Under the pieces are notes generated by a model. That model was not told where the DNA came from. It made no database searches and worked only from the letters and a program-made list of their open reading frames with translations. 31,503 nucleotides of DNA. It comes from a virus. The stretch spans positions 1 through 31,503 of the IMG/VR virus record IMGVR_UViG_3300006874_000073. One strand, given 5' to 3'. Shown piece by piece: positions 7,820 through 16,348 of the stretch. The first letter of the stretch is position 1, and each line of letters starts with the position of its first letter. Position numbers and translations under genes: made by a program.

Positions 7820-8599
7820 ATGCCTAGAAGAAAACCGAAACCAGAAAGGGTTGTACAGGAGCAGATAAAAGCTTCTCTAGATTCTATATTGAATGACGAG
7901 AACTTGGGGATAGAATCGGTTAAACCCGACGAGCTACCAAGGTTGAAGTCCACCGAAATGATGGATTTTAAGGAAGCATCGTTAACTACAGGAAGCGATG
8001 CTAAAGCATTGATGGATTCGGTTGTTAAGTTCTATTTGGATGAGAATTACATAGAGCAAACTGAATATGTCGAGTATAAGAAGAAGATAGATTCCATGAA
8101 CTTGGCATCTATGATGCTTCAAACAAAAACCGCCCAACACGCTATAACGAAGCTGCTGGAAGAGATCGATCTCGGTAATGCTAACCCTCGGATGTTTGAG
8201 GTTCTAGCTCAGCTGCAATCCCAAATCATGCAAATGCCAAAGGATTACCAGACATATCTTAATAAGATGGAGGAGGGATATAAGAGAATTCAAGATCAAA
8301 TGGAGCAGGATGCAGACAAGGGATCTTTGGAGATAGAGGTCGGGCAGTCCGGCGATAATATTTACAATCCAAAAAGGGTAGAAACTGGTGGAATAAAAGT
8401 CAGAGGAACTAAGGGATTGATGGAGGGACTCCGGGATATAATTGGTGCCGAGATAGAGGACGTAACTATTGATGACGAGATAGAGGATAATGCTATAGTC
8501 AATGCTAAGAAGAAAGCTGAAATCGACTCCGGCAGACATATTGAATTGGATGGTAATGACGACTCCAATTTGGAGGTTGATGACGACCTGTTTAATTAA
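7820..8599 (+). CDS. Terminase small subunit, gp16-like
   Basis: A 259-aa, mostly helical and highly charged protein placed 11 nt before the large terminase. The central part (about residues 110-160: HAITKLLEEIDLGNANPRMFEVLAQLQSQI, here read in two halves) matches the T4 gp16 pattern in which a helix is followed by n-PRa-yEVla-L and another helix. T4 gp16 forms ring oligomers that regulate the gp17 motor and recognise DNA for packaging. This copy is longer than T4 gp16 (164 aa), with a basic N-terminus (PRRKPKPER) and an acidic C-terminal tail (after about 200). Neighbour position and central motif agree, so the call is fairly confident although overall similarity is low. Confidence 0.7.
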   Translation: MPRRKPKPERVVQEQIKASLDSILNDENLGIESVKPDELPRLKSTEMMDFKEASLTTGSDAKALMDSVVKFYLDENYIEQTEYVEYKKKIDSMNLASMMLQTKTAQHAITKLLEEIDLGNANPRMFEVLAQLQSQIMQMPKDYQTYLNKMEEGYKRIQDQMEQDADKGSLEIEVGQSGDNIYNPKRVETGGIKVRGTKGLMEGLRDIIGAEIEDVTIDDEIEDNAIVNAKKKAEIDSGRHIELDGNDDSNLEVDDDLFN

Positions 8600-8610
8600 T
8601 CCCGCTTTTT

Positions 8611-10404
8611 ATGGAGGATAATAAAGAGAAAGATTCTAACTATTGGACTACTAAAAGGGTAGAGGATCTACTGTTTAAGGTAGAGGAGGAAGGACTAGAT
8701 TATAAATCGGTTGATAACCCATTTCATGATGGAGACCCAGAGCTTAAGAGATCCAATTTACTCTGGGAATATACGGAGGACGAAATATTAGAAATGCAGA
8801 AATGCGCTAAGGATGTCGTTTATTTTTCCAAGTATTGTAGGGTTATGACGGACAATGGGCTTTTTTACGTGAAGCTTAGAGATTACCAGGAGTCTGTTCT
8901 CCGCGAATACCAGTCCAATCGATTTAATATCTTCCTAGCCCCTAGACAGGTAGGTAAATCAATAACCTCCGCTATTGTGCTGGTTTGGTACCTACTCTTC
9001 AATCACGATAAAAATGCCATGATATTGGCCAACGTAGGTTCTACTGCGGAGGAGCTGATGGATAAAATAAAGGCAATAGTTAAAGGGCTTCCCTGGTTTT
9101 TAAAACCTGGTATGGTTGTGAATAACGTGATGTCTATGAAATTTGACAATGGATGTAGAGCTATTGCTAAGACAACAACCAAAACATCTGCGATCGGTTT
9201 TACCATACACTTTCTGTATATGGATGAATTTGCACATATTCACCCAAATTTTATAGAATCCTTCTTTAGGTCCACATATCCAACTGTCTCGTCCTCCCAG
9301 GTATCGAGGATAATAATTACCTCCACCCCTAATGGGATGAATAAATTTTATGATCTCTACCAGGGTGCTGTATCCGGAGAAAATAGCTTTAACCCAATCC
9401 GTGTAGATTGGTGGCAAGTTCCAGGGAGGGACGAAAATTGGAAGGAGCAGGAAATAGCTAATCTTGGCTCTATAGAGCTTTTTAATCAAGAGTATGGTAA
9501 TCAATTTCTAAGCTCGTCTACTCTTCTTTTAGGATCCAACGAGCTAAAGAAAATAAAGGGGAACCAGGTGGAGTATGAGTGGAGAGAACTTGATTTTTTA
9601 GATGACCTAGGGATTAGCTATGATAAGTTTAGATGGCATCCCAAATTCAATTTGGATGACGAGGTCTTGAAGAGTAATAGATTCGTTTTATCCGTGGACC
9701 TGGCCGGCGGTGGCAAGGGGGATTTTACTGTACTAAATATATTTAAAGTAATTCCACTACCTAAGAAGGTCATAGAATCTATGGATGACTATATGGACGA
9801 ATCTGATTTTTTTGGTCTTCTGCAGGTCGGGGTTTATCGGGATAATGAGATAGAGGTTGAAGATTTTAAAAAAATACTGGAAGCTTTAATAGTAAGTGCA
9901 TTCGATCCGGAGAAAATAAGGGTTCTTCTAGAGATTAACTTTAAGGGTGAACTTCTGATAGACAAGCTTTTTAACAACGAAGAGATCTCACCAGAAGTCA
10001 TATTACACACTAAACACACTGAATCTGCTAGAACTCTGAAACCTGGTATAAAATATAACGAGAAAAACAAACTTAAGTATTGTGAATTGCTCAGATCTCT
10101 CGTCAGACAGAATCGAATTATACTTAATGAGCAAGATTGGACCGTGCCTGAACTTTTCTCTTTTGGACTTAACACAAGAGGTACTTATTCTAGCCAATCG
10201 GGCCATGACGACGTTGCTATGACAGTCGTCAATCTCAGTGGTATATTTAATTCGAGCTCTTTTTATGATCTGGTTGGTGAGATGTATGACGATCTGGACG
10301 ATGTTTATCGGGATCTAATAGATCTGAAGATGGATGAAGCGAGTAATGGCGATTCAGGTACAAAGGAAGGTGGATTTTACTCCTCGTTTAGCCAGCTCCT
10401 CTAA
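8611..10404 (+). CDS. Terminase large subunit, gp17-like
   Basis: The 597-aa protein is the packaging motor. The N-terminal ATPase has an adenine-binding LRDYQ motif (Q motif, about 90-94), a Walker A loop APRQVGKS (Pro111 to Ser117) and a Walker B block FLYMDEFAH (Asp205, Glu206); the ITSTPNG coupling motif follows. The C-terminal RNase H-like nuclease shows the first metal-binding Asp in LSVDLAGGGKGDFTV (Asp363) and an acidic GHDDVAM motif (Asp533, Asp534). Length is close to T4 gp17 (610 aa). It would bind the portal (28086-31314) during packaging and cut concatemers. The ATG at 8611 follows a T-rich leader and no Shine-Dalgarno sequence. The stop codon is inside a small inverted repeat (10401-10417). 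Confidence 0.97.
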   Translation: MEDNKEKDSNYWTTKRVEDLLFKVEEEGLDYKSVDNPFHDGDPELKRSNLLWEYTEDEILEMQKCAKDVVYFSKYCRVMTDNGLFYVKLRDYQESVLREYQSNRFNIFLAPRQVGKSITSAIVLVWYLLFNHDKNAMILANVGSTAEELMDKIKAIVKGLPWFLKPGMVVNNVMSMKFDNGCRAIAKTTTKTSAIGFTIHFLYMDEFAHIHPNFIESFFRSTYPTVSSSQVSRIIITSTPNGMNKFYDLYQGAVSGENSFNPIRVDWWQVPGRDENWKEQEIANLGSIELFNQEYGNQFLSSSTLLLGSNELKKIKGNQVEYEWRELDFLDDLGISYDKFRWHPKFNLDDEVLKSNRFVLSVDLAGGGKGDFTVLNIFKVIPLPKKVIESMDDYMDESDFFGLLQVGVYRDNEIEVEDFKKILEALIVSAFDPEKIRVLLEINFKGELLIDKLFNNEEISPEVILHTKHTESARTLKPGIKYNEKNKLKYCELLRSLVRQNRIILNEQDWTVPELFSFGLNTRGTYSSQSGHDDVAMTVVNLSGIFNSSSFYDLVGEMYDDLDDVYRDLIDLKMDEASNGDSGTKEGGFYSSFSQLL

Positions 10405-10417
10405 AAGCTCCTTTTAG
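10401..10417 (+). other. Inverted repeat spanning the terminase stop codon
   Basis: CTAAAAG and CTTTTAG form a perfect 7-bp stem with a CTC loop and contain the TAA stop. There is no following U-run, so this could be a processing or weak attenuation signal rather than a standard terminator. Confidence 0.4.
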
Positions 10418-10420
10418 TCA

Positions 10421-10430
10421 GATATATAAA
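10421..10430 (+). promoter_or_regulatory. Candidate late promoter element GATATATAAA (sheath, distal)
   Basis: GATATATAAA begins 16 nt after the terminase stop and is one of two copies of the recurrent motif in the 104-nt gap before the sheath gene. Confidence 0.5.
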
Positions 10431-10436
10431 AGTAGA

Positions 10437-10472
10437 AATCGGGTAGCAACTGCTTTTTAGTGAAGCCCGGTT
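10437..10472 (+). other. Stem-loop between the two sheath promoter elements
   Basis: AATCGGG pairs with CCCGGTT (one T-G wobble) and the interior holds a smaller AGCA/TGCT hairpin. It would form in a transcript from the upstream element. Possible roles are RNA stability or processing; this is inference. Confidence 0.4.
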
Positions 10473-10473
10473 A

Positions 10474-10481
10474 GATATATA
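10474..10481 (+). promoter_or_regulatory. Candidate late promoter element GATATATA (sheath, proximal)
   Basis: The second GATATATA copy ends 27 nt before the sheath ATG. Doubling the element would suit one of the most abundant late products; the promoter role is inferred. Confidence 0.5.
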
Positions 10482-10508
10482 CTAAGCAAAAATATCTCTT
10501 GAATAATA

Positions 10509-13500
10509 ATGGCAAAGAAAATCAAACTTGATTTATCACAATTCAAAGCCTCGGGTGTTTATACACTGGAGTTTGATGCATCGGAGAATATTATTCTAAC
10601 CTCACAGACGATCAGATTGGTTGTTGGGTTTTCGAATAAAGGACCTTTTAACGCTCCCGTATATTTACCAGATGTCACTACTGCAGTAGCAATCTTTGGA
10701 GATATAGACAAGACTTTAGAAGCAAAGGGCTCTTATTTCCATAGATCTATATTCTCTTGTTTATCTACTGGACCCGTATTTGCTCTGAATTTGTTAAGTC
10801 TAAATAACGACGAAAGCAGCTCTAACGCTGATAAGGTTAACTACTTCGGATATTCTATTGATACTGAACAACCTAACGGGGTATTAACTTCCAGGCTTTA
10901 CTCATCATTCTATAATAAGGAGAGATTCTGGTTTGCTGATACTAACTACTTCTTAGCTACTCTTTCTACTGTTGATACTGGTAGACTCTTTAACCTGGTT
11001 AACTTAGGTAAGGAGCCAATGAGTGTGATTGTTAGAAAATCAACCGATGCCAATCCACCCCTACAAGGATTTGATGTTTTTGCAATTGACTGGTATGGTG
11101 CAGATAACGTTCCTAGTTTCATGCACCCGTATGACTATATTTCGGACTATTTTGTGGATGTTATATCGGTCTCCGGAGATTGGACTGACTATGAAACTCT
11201 TGCTCTTGACCCCAAATGGAGTTCTTACTTTACCAACAACGGATTTGTTAAGAGCCAGATAAATAGCTTCTTATCTCAGCCGGATGTGAATATAGTAACT
11301 CAGCAAACTGGATGTTTGATTCCCGATTTTGTTGATCTGAACGGTAATAATCAGTATATCCAAACCCTGATTAATAACAACACCCCTTCTACTGGACTTT
11401 TCTGTGCAGTCGACGAAGATGCGATGGAGTCATTATGTACAAATCCATACAAGATAGATTTGGTTGGACATCACCTTATTGATGAACTGACCGCTGATAG
11501 AGATATAGTTGATGCTAGATTGGACTTCCTTAGCTATGATCAGAATCTGACCGCTGATTACCTATATGCAAAGAATTCCAATTCACTAGCTGACGGTGCA
11601 ACGGGTGCAACCGGTACTATAAAAACAGGTACTCTATTCTCGCTTTACGATACAGCAGGAGCAACTGCGGGTATTACAAAGGACGGTTTTGATGCTTATG
11701 ACTCATCACTAACCTACGGGGGATTACACTATCTAAAGACAAACAGCGGTGTCACTGGAGCTTCTCTAACATCTGCTCAGAAAACAACACTTGTTGATTT
11801 CGCACAACCTTCGGCTACAAGCTCTCCCTATATTATAGGTAAGGTTACCGGGGTTAGTGGCTTAACCGGCTCTGTTATAAACCAATTCTCTGAAAACGAC
11901 CTAGTTAAACTTAAGATATCTGGAGCTATACAGAGTGGAGGAGAGGTATTGTTGACGTGGACACACCCGTTAGATACTGCTTCATATGCTGCTCAGGGTA
12001 TTTCAGTAAGTCCATATAGCGATATAGAAGGAGCTACGGGAGCGGTTGTTGCTGATTACTACCAGGTAGTAGCATCTGACTATCTTGATATAGATAGCGT
12101 AAACTCTGTTACTGGTGGTACTGCATCTAATGCTCTTAACGGGCAACTCTCTACCCAATTCTACCAGGATTTATTTTACGATGAATTAGCAGACGGGGAT
12201 CAACTTTGGTTGAACTCTGCTGGTACTAGCCTGAACTACATAACTTACGAAAACACGATAGACAGAGATCAGTACAAGGTATCTTACGCTAGGGCTTTCA
12301 ATAACACGGCGAGACAGAATCCTTCCCAACTGGAAGACTATCCTGCTTTTGGTACAGTGTATGCTTCGGATAATATAGGATCCAGTGTTTCTTCAAATAG
12401 AACTGATATAGTTTCCTCTGTTGGTTCAATCAATGAGTTCGTAAATGTTATTACCAATATAGATCCAACGAACTTCACTATATCTTCTTCACCGTCATCT
12501 CCTATCTCGGTTGGTGACTTGCTAGTATCAACGGATTTGGATATTTGTGAAACTGTAGGACAGAATAGACAAAACAGATTAACTAGAGTAACAGCAGTTG
12601 CACAAACTGCTACTGCAGGGGTTGTTAAAGTGACGACTGCTAGACCAGTTTACTACTATGCTGGCTCACCTATCCAAGTACAGAAGTTTAAATCGATCCC
12701 TCAGTTTACTAGGTCTTTCGATTTCACTTACTTGAATGGATTCACGATGAATAACAGCCATAGACCCAATGGGACAGACGCTCGAGTTTCTGAACTGTTG
12801 GATGTTATGTATGATACAAATATCGCTGCTACCCTTGCTACTAAGGATGTGATATCATTCAGATATATTGTTGATACGTTCAGTGGTCAAATTTTGCCTA
12901 ACTCTAAGTATCAGCTTAGCAAACTTGCAATGATGAGGCAGAAGGCTCTTGCTTTGATTAATGCACCTTCAATGGAGCAATTCAGGAACTCTACAGATCC
13001 TAGATTTACTGATGCACCAACAGCAACTAATCCTTATCCTCCTCTAAAGTCTCAGTATATTGCTGAAGGTGGTAATTTATCTCTTAACCCATCATATACT
13101 TTCAGCTTACCTACTGAGGATCAGGGAGCTAAGTTCGCGGCTTATTACACCCCATATTTGACTGTTAGGGAGAACAATAAGAATATAAACGTTCCCCCTG
13201 CGGCATACATCTCCAACAACTTTGTGAGGAAATTTGCTAACGGCGAGCCTTATAATATCATAGCTGGACAGAAAAGAGGGGTTATTTCAGGTAATAACCT
13301 AGTAGGTGTTGAATATGACTTCACCGATGCTGATAGAGGCTGGTTGGAGCCTGTTGGACTTAACCCTCTGATAAAGAAAAGAGGGATAGGCGTAGTTATC
13401 TTTGGTAACCAGACAGCATATCAAACAGTAAATTCTGCCTTTAATCTCGTACATGTTAGGGACCTTCTCATTAGCTTAGAAAGCGACGTAGAGGAAATCC

Positions 13501-13778
13501 TATCAAATTACCTATTTGATTTCAATGAGGATTCAATTAGACTTGAGATAAAAACCCTCGTTGATAATTATCTGGATGGGGTAAGAGCTGGCGGAGGAAT
13601 TTATGCTTACCAAGTTATAATGGACTCTTCGAATAATACCCCTGCTATAATAGACCAAAATATGGGAATTATAGACGTGATAATAGAACCTGCTAGAGGA
13701 ATACAGAAGTTCATAAACAGAATAACTGTAACAAGAACTGGCGGTATTTCTGCGGGAGGATTCATACAATTCGTTTAA
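10509..13778 (+). CDS. Tail sheath protein, gp18-like
   Basis: This 1089-aa protein has the N-terminal contractile-sheath pattern (LVVGFSNKGPFNAPVYLPDV, then FGDIDKTLEAKGSYFHRSIF). Its C-terminal region is the conserved sheath core that interlocks neighbouring subunits: LVHVRDLLISLESDVEEILS, then a domain ending VDVIIEPARGIQKFINRITV or similar (read as IIEPARGIQKFINRITVTRT). T4 gp18 is 659 aa, so about 400 extra residues lie between the ends; that middle part (about 350-800) is Gly/Thr/Ser-rich and contains ATGATG-type stretches, consistent with surface-exposed insertion domains. It is followed by two tail tube genes, the T4 order. It would surround the tube and contract to drive it through the host envelope. 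Two candidate promoters precede it. Confidence 0.93.
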   Translation: MAKKIKLDLSQFKASGVYTLEFDASENIILTSQTIRLVVGFSNKGPFNAPVYLPDVTTAVAIFGDIDKTLEAKGSYFHRSIFSCLSTGPVFALNLLSLNNDESSSNADKVNYFGYSIDTEQPNGVLTSRLYSSFYNKERFWFADTNYFLATLSTVDTGRLFNLVNLGKEPMSVIVRKSTDANPPLQGFDVFAIDWYGADNVPSFMHPYDYISDYFVDVISVSGDWTDYETLALDPKWSSYFTNNGFVKSQINSFLSQPDVNIVTQQTGCLIPDFVDLNGNNQYIQTLINNNTPSTGLFCAVDEDAMESLCTNPYKIDLVGHHLIDELTADRDIVDARLDFLSYDQNLTADYLYAKNSNSLADGATGATGTIKTGTLFSLYDTAGATAGITKDGFDAYDSSLTYGGLHYLKTNSGVTGASLTSAQKTTLVDFAQPSATSSPYIIGKVTGVSGLTGSVINQFSENDLVKLKISGAIQSGGEVLLTWTHPLDTASYAAQGISVSPYSDIEGATGAVVADYYQVVASDYLDIDSVNSVTGGTASNALNGQLSTQFYQDLFYDELADGDQLWLNSAGTSLNYITYENTIDRDQYKVSYARAFNNTARQNPSQLEDYPAFGTVYASDNIGSSVSSNRTDIVSSVGSINEFVNVITNIDPTNFTISSSPSSPISVGDLLVSTDLDICETVGQNRQNRLTRVTAVAQTATAGVVKVTTARPVYYYAGSPIQVQKFKSIPQFTRSFDFTYLNGFTMNNSHRPNGTDARVSELLDVMYDTNIAATLATKDVISFRYIVDTFSGQILPNSKYQLSKLAMMRQKALALINAPSMEQFRNSTDPRFTDAPTATNPYPPLKSQYIAEGGNLSLNPSYTFSLPTEDQGAKFAAYYTPYLTVRENNKNINVPPAAYISNNFVRKFANGEPYNIIAGQKRGVISGNNLVGVEYDFTDADRGWLEPVGLNPLIKKRGIGVVIFGNQTAYQTVNSAFNLVHVRDLLISLESDVEEILSNYLFDFNEDSIRLEIKTLVDNYLDGVRAGGGIYAYQVIMDSSNNTPAIIDQNMGIIDVIIEPARGIQKFINRITVTRTGGISAGGFIQFV

Positions 13779-13827
13779 TTTAGACTTTAGTAGGAATCCA
13801 GATAAATATAAAAAAGAAACTAACTAG

Positions 13828-14382
13828 ATGGCTGGTTTATCACATTATCAAAATTCGCTAAATGCAGTAAATAAATTCGAGCCGGTATTCCTCAATCAAT
13901 TTGAGGTAACGGTAGTTCCTCCTGCTGCAGTAGCGGGTGGTCCTGTTTTATTGGAACATGTGGTCTCAGTTGCTGGCTTGGATGTTGATAAAAATCCTGG
14001 GTTTGTTTCTCAGAAGTATAAATTTGCTAAAAGGAACTATGCCGGGGGTAAGCCAGACACTACTACCTTGGACTTGGGTGTGAAGTTTACGGTAAACCTT
14101 GACGAGGCTAATTCGATGTATGTCTTTAAAACCCTAAGACAATGGACGGATCTTATCTATAATCCTATAACGGGTGCCCAGGGGATAAAGGCTGATTATA
14201 CTGGAACTATAGTTATATCGGTATTTAATAAGAATGGTGATGTTTTTAGAAGAATTACCTGTAAGGATTGCTTTCCGCTAAAAGCTATAGATCCTATGGA
14301 ACTTGAGTACATTAATGGTACTAATCTCTACGAGATAAATATGACTTGGGCAGTTGATTACTGGCAGGATCTATTCCTATAA
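13828..14382 (+). CDS. Tail tube protein, gp19-like (copy 1)
   Basis: A 184-aa tube subunit. Features shared with T4 gp19 and its relatives are the start (FEPVFLNQFEVTVVPP), a central KYKFAKRNYAGGKPDT turn, the LRQWTDLIYNPITGAQGIKADYTG block and the closing FRRITCKDCFPLKAIDPMEL segment that packs hexameric rings. It follows the sheath by 49 nt, with an A/T-rich leader containing GATAAATATAAA (13801). Size is close to T4 gp19 (163 aa). A paralogue follows 16 nt downstream. The tube carries DNA and the tape measure inside the sheath. Confidence 0.9.
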   Translation: MAGLSHYQNSLNAVNKFEPVFLNQFEVTVVPPAAVAGGPVLLEHVVSVAGLDVDKNPGFVSQKYKFAKRNYAGGKPDTTTLDLGVKFTVNLDEANSMYVFKTLRQWTDLIYNPITGAQGIKADYTGTIVISVFNKNGDVFRRITCKDCFPLKAIDPMELEYINGTNLYEINMTWAVDYWQDLFL

Positions 14383-14398
14383 AAAAACAGAAGTATAG

Positions 14399-14977
14399 AT
14401 GGCAGGTTTACCACATTTTAATAATTCAAAAGCAGCTAGAAATAACTACGAACCAGTATTTCTAAATCAGTTTGAGGTTTTAATCACTCCTCCTGCTGCT
14501 ATAACTGCTGCGAATACCACTTTTAACGGTGAGAGCATTCTGACTCAGCAAGTTAAGAATATAAGTGGTTTGTTGGTAGACATCCAGCCTAGTGCTCCGG
14601 TAACCCAATACTACAAGTTTGCTGAAAGAAGGTACGCAGGTGGTGAGCCATCTACGTCGGATGTTCAGTTTACTGCATCCTTCGAGGTAAACCTGAGCGA
14701 CAGCAACTCTATGACCATTTACAAGATACTAAGACAGTGGTCAGATCTTATTTACAACCCACTGACTGGTGCTATGGGTCTAAAGAGAGATTACGTGGGT
14801 ACGATGGTCGTCTCCATCTTTAACAAGCAGGGAGACGTATTTAGAAGGATCACTTTGAATAACTGCTTCCCAGTAGAGCCTATAAACCCAATGAATCTAA
14901 GTTATGACAGTGGTGATGCACTTTACACCATTGATACTACTTGGAAGTCCGACTATTGGAAGGACCTGTTCTTATAA
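14399..14977 (+). CDS. Tail tube protein, gp19-like (copy 2)
   Basis: The 192-aa protein is a clear tandem paralogue of the preceding gene: both open MAGL-HF/HY-NS, both have NQFEV, KFA-R-YAGG-P, LRQW-DLIYNP-TGA and FNK-GDVFRRIT, and both end DYW-DLFL. It is 8 residues longer, mainly from an insertion around residues 40-52. Both copies look intact, so each is probably used. One may form the main tube, and the other a terminal ring, a baseplate-proximal ring or an alternate subunit. In T4 those adapter roles belong to gp54/gp48 and gp3, which differ from gp19. Confidence 0.88.
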   Translation: MAGLPHFNNSKAARNNYEPVFLNQFEVLITPPAAITAANTTFNGESILTQQVKNISGLLVDIQPSAPVTQYYKFAERRYAGGEPSTSDVQFTASFEVNLSDSNSMTIYKILRQWSDLIYNPLTGAMGLKRDYVGTMVVSIFNKQGDVFRRITLNNCFPVEPINPMNLSYDSGDALYTIDTTWKSDYWKDLFL

Positions 14978-15026
14978 TCTGGAACTCATTCACTCCAACA
15001 TTCTATAATAGATAGCCCGGAATTTC

Positions 15027-15038
15027 TGGAATATTCCA
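15027..15038. promoter_or_regulatory. 12-bp perfect palindrome TGGAATATTCCA
   Basis: TGGAATATTCCA is a perfect palindrome in the gap before the gp26-like gene, 8 nt upstream of an A/T-rich TTATATAAAATA stretch that could be a promoter. It could be an operator, but chance cannot be excluded for a single 12-mer. Confidence 0.3.
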
Positions 15039-15069
15039 TGGTGTGTTATATAAAATAAAAAAGAGGAGA

Positions 15070-16137
15070 ATGAAAGATTCTTTATCCCCTGAGGATATTT
15101 TAAGGCAGAAGGAAATAGCGGGTGGTGTTAAATACGACCATCCTACAGATGCCCCAGTTACAGATATAGCGGATTCAGATATGCCTAGTAACGTATATCA
15201 GGAAAGCAAACAACCTACTGAAAGTAATACTACAGCGGATCTTGGCAAATCTAAGCTTACTCAAGATAAGGCACCAATAGAGACCCAGATAAATTCGATG
15301 GATTTGGGCTGGAAGAATCTTCCAGTTTCCATGCTTCCTTCTGCTGGGATGTTTTACCCGGAGGGAACTAAGATAGCGATTAGGCCTGCGGAAGTTCGCG
15401 AGATTAGACTTTTTTCTACTATAGATGATGGAGATATGGTAGATCTAGACACTAAGCTAAATTTTATACTTGAATCGTGCTCTAGAGTTAAGTTTAGCAC
15501 TAATGATGTGGTTAGCTATTTGGATTTGAAGAAGGAGGATAGGTTTTTTATCATTATGGCGATTAGAGATCTTACCTTCGTGAAGGGTGAGAATCGAATT
15601 ATAATAAAACCTAGACGGAAATGCACAACTGATGGCTGCGAGGGAATAGAAGCTATAGAGTTAAGAACAGGTGTTCTGAGCAGCTATGAATTGGACCAGA
15701 GGCTGATGAAATACTATTCTCAAGAGGAAAGATCATTCGTATTCCATATAAGAAAGCTGAATAAGAAAATCCGCATGTCCATACCTTCCATCGGGGTTTC
15801 TAATATTTTGTCTGATTGGATTACCAGGATGGTGAAAGAAGGTAGGGAAGTAGATGAGAGCTTCATTAAAATAGCCCCCTTTTATTTCACTGAGTGGAGA
15901 ACACTGAGTGATTCGGTCATAAGCGAGGCTATGATAGAATCTAACAATTGGAGTAAGGAGGAATTCTCGATTTACTTCCAGTTGGCCGATATGATAAAGG
16001 TCGGAACAGATTTGAATGTTAAAATAAAATGTGATAAGTGCAGTGATGGGGAGGTCACTGCTCCCATATACTTTCCCGGAGGGTTTAGATCTCTTTTCGT
16101 TATTTCAGATATCTTTGGAGAACTACTTGGATCTTAA
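15070..16137 (+). CDS. Baseplate hub protein, gp26-like
   Basis: The 355-aa protein carries the signature I associate with the T4 gp26 baseplate family: LPVSMLPSAGMFYPEGTKIAIRPAEVREI, a stretch split here between residues about 80-108, followed by KLNFILESCSRVKF. Four cysteines (Cys185 and Cys190, Cys321 and Cys324) flank the central part and could bind zinc; paired CxxC-like motifs are common in the family. T4 gp26 is 208 aa. The N-terminal 75 residues are polar and look disordered. I chose ATG 15070, which has a purine-rich GAGGAG just upstream, over the in-frame GTG at 15043. Its 3' end overlaps a gp51-like frame. In T4, gp26 is a central baseplate hub protein. Confidence 0.75.
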   Translation: MKDSLSPEDILRQKEIAGGVKYDHPTDAPVTDIADSDMPSNVYQESKQPTESNTTADLGKSKLTQDKAPIETQINSMDLGWKNLPVSMLPSAGMFYPEGTKIAIRPAEVREIRLFSTIDDGDMVDLDTKLNFILESCSRVKFSTNDVVSYLDLKKEDRFFIIMAIRDLTFVKGENRIIIKPRRKCTTDGCEGIEAIELRTGVLSSYELDQRLMKYYSQEERSFVFHIRKLNKKIRMSIPSIGVSNILSDWITRMVKEGREVDESFIKIAPFYFTEWRTLSDSVISEAMIESNNWSKEEFSIYFQLADMIKVGTDLNVKIKCDKCSDGEVTAPIYFPGGFRSLFVISDIFGELLGS

Positions 16138-16306
16138 GTTTAGATTATGGAAGGAACACGGTCTTGATCCAGGCTGGATAGAAAGCATACCATTTTACGA
16201 GTACCAGATTTGGATAGAGAAGCTTAATCTCTATATAGAAAAGGAGAATAAGAAAGCTATGGAGGAATCCGGAAAGTCTGAACTGTTTAGTTTTTCTAAT
16301 GGCTAG
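16115..16306 (+). CDS. Baseplate hub assembly protein, gp51-like (start uncertain)
   Basis: A 63-aa frame beginning at TTG 16115 encodes ENYLDLKFRLWKEHGLDP, then WIESIPFYEYQIWIEKLNLY. The helix - P-(F/Y)-YE - helix pattern is the one I recall for the small proteins encoded directly after gp26 in marine T4-like phages, named gp51 or hub assembly catalyst. The frame is +1 relative to the upstream gene and overlaps its end by 23 nt. Frame 2 has no ATG close to the overlap; the first ATG (16031) would give a 107-nt overlap and an unlikely N-terminus. The product could start at TTG 16115, at TTG 16127, or arise as a +1 frameshift fusion to the gp26-like protein. The domain is fairly clear; the start is not. 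Confidence 0.6.
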   Translation: MENYLDLKFRLWKEHGLDPGWIESIPFYEYQIWIEKLNLYIEKENKKAMEESGKSELFSFSNG

Positions 16307-16320
16307 ATCTTCGGGTTTAT

Positions 16321-16329
16321 GATATATAG
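16321..16329 (+). promoter_or_regulatory. Candidate late promoter element GATATATAG
   Basis: GATATATAG ends 20 nt before the TTG start at 16349, in a 42-nt gap, and matches the motif at 21119 and 23592 exactly. Confidence 0.5.
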
Positions 16330-16348
16330 ATGAAATATGTCTTAATAA

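Noticed and set aside
8204-8539. Long minus-strand frames across the terminase small subunit (also at 9100-9504 and 9834-10175)
   Set aside because: They lie wholly inside strong + strand genes, show no domain and read as low-complexity antisense translations.
16031-16114. ATG 16031 as start of the gp51-like gene
   Set aside because: It would give a 107-nt overlap and an N-terminus that is just the out-of-frame gp26-like sequence; TTG 16115 is adjacent to the recognisable domain.
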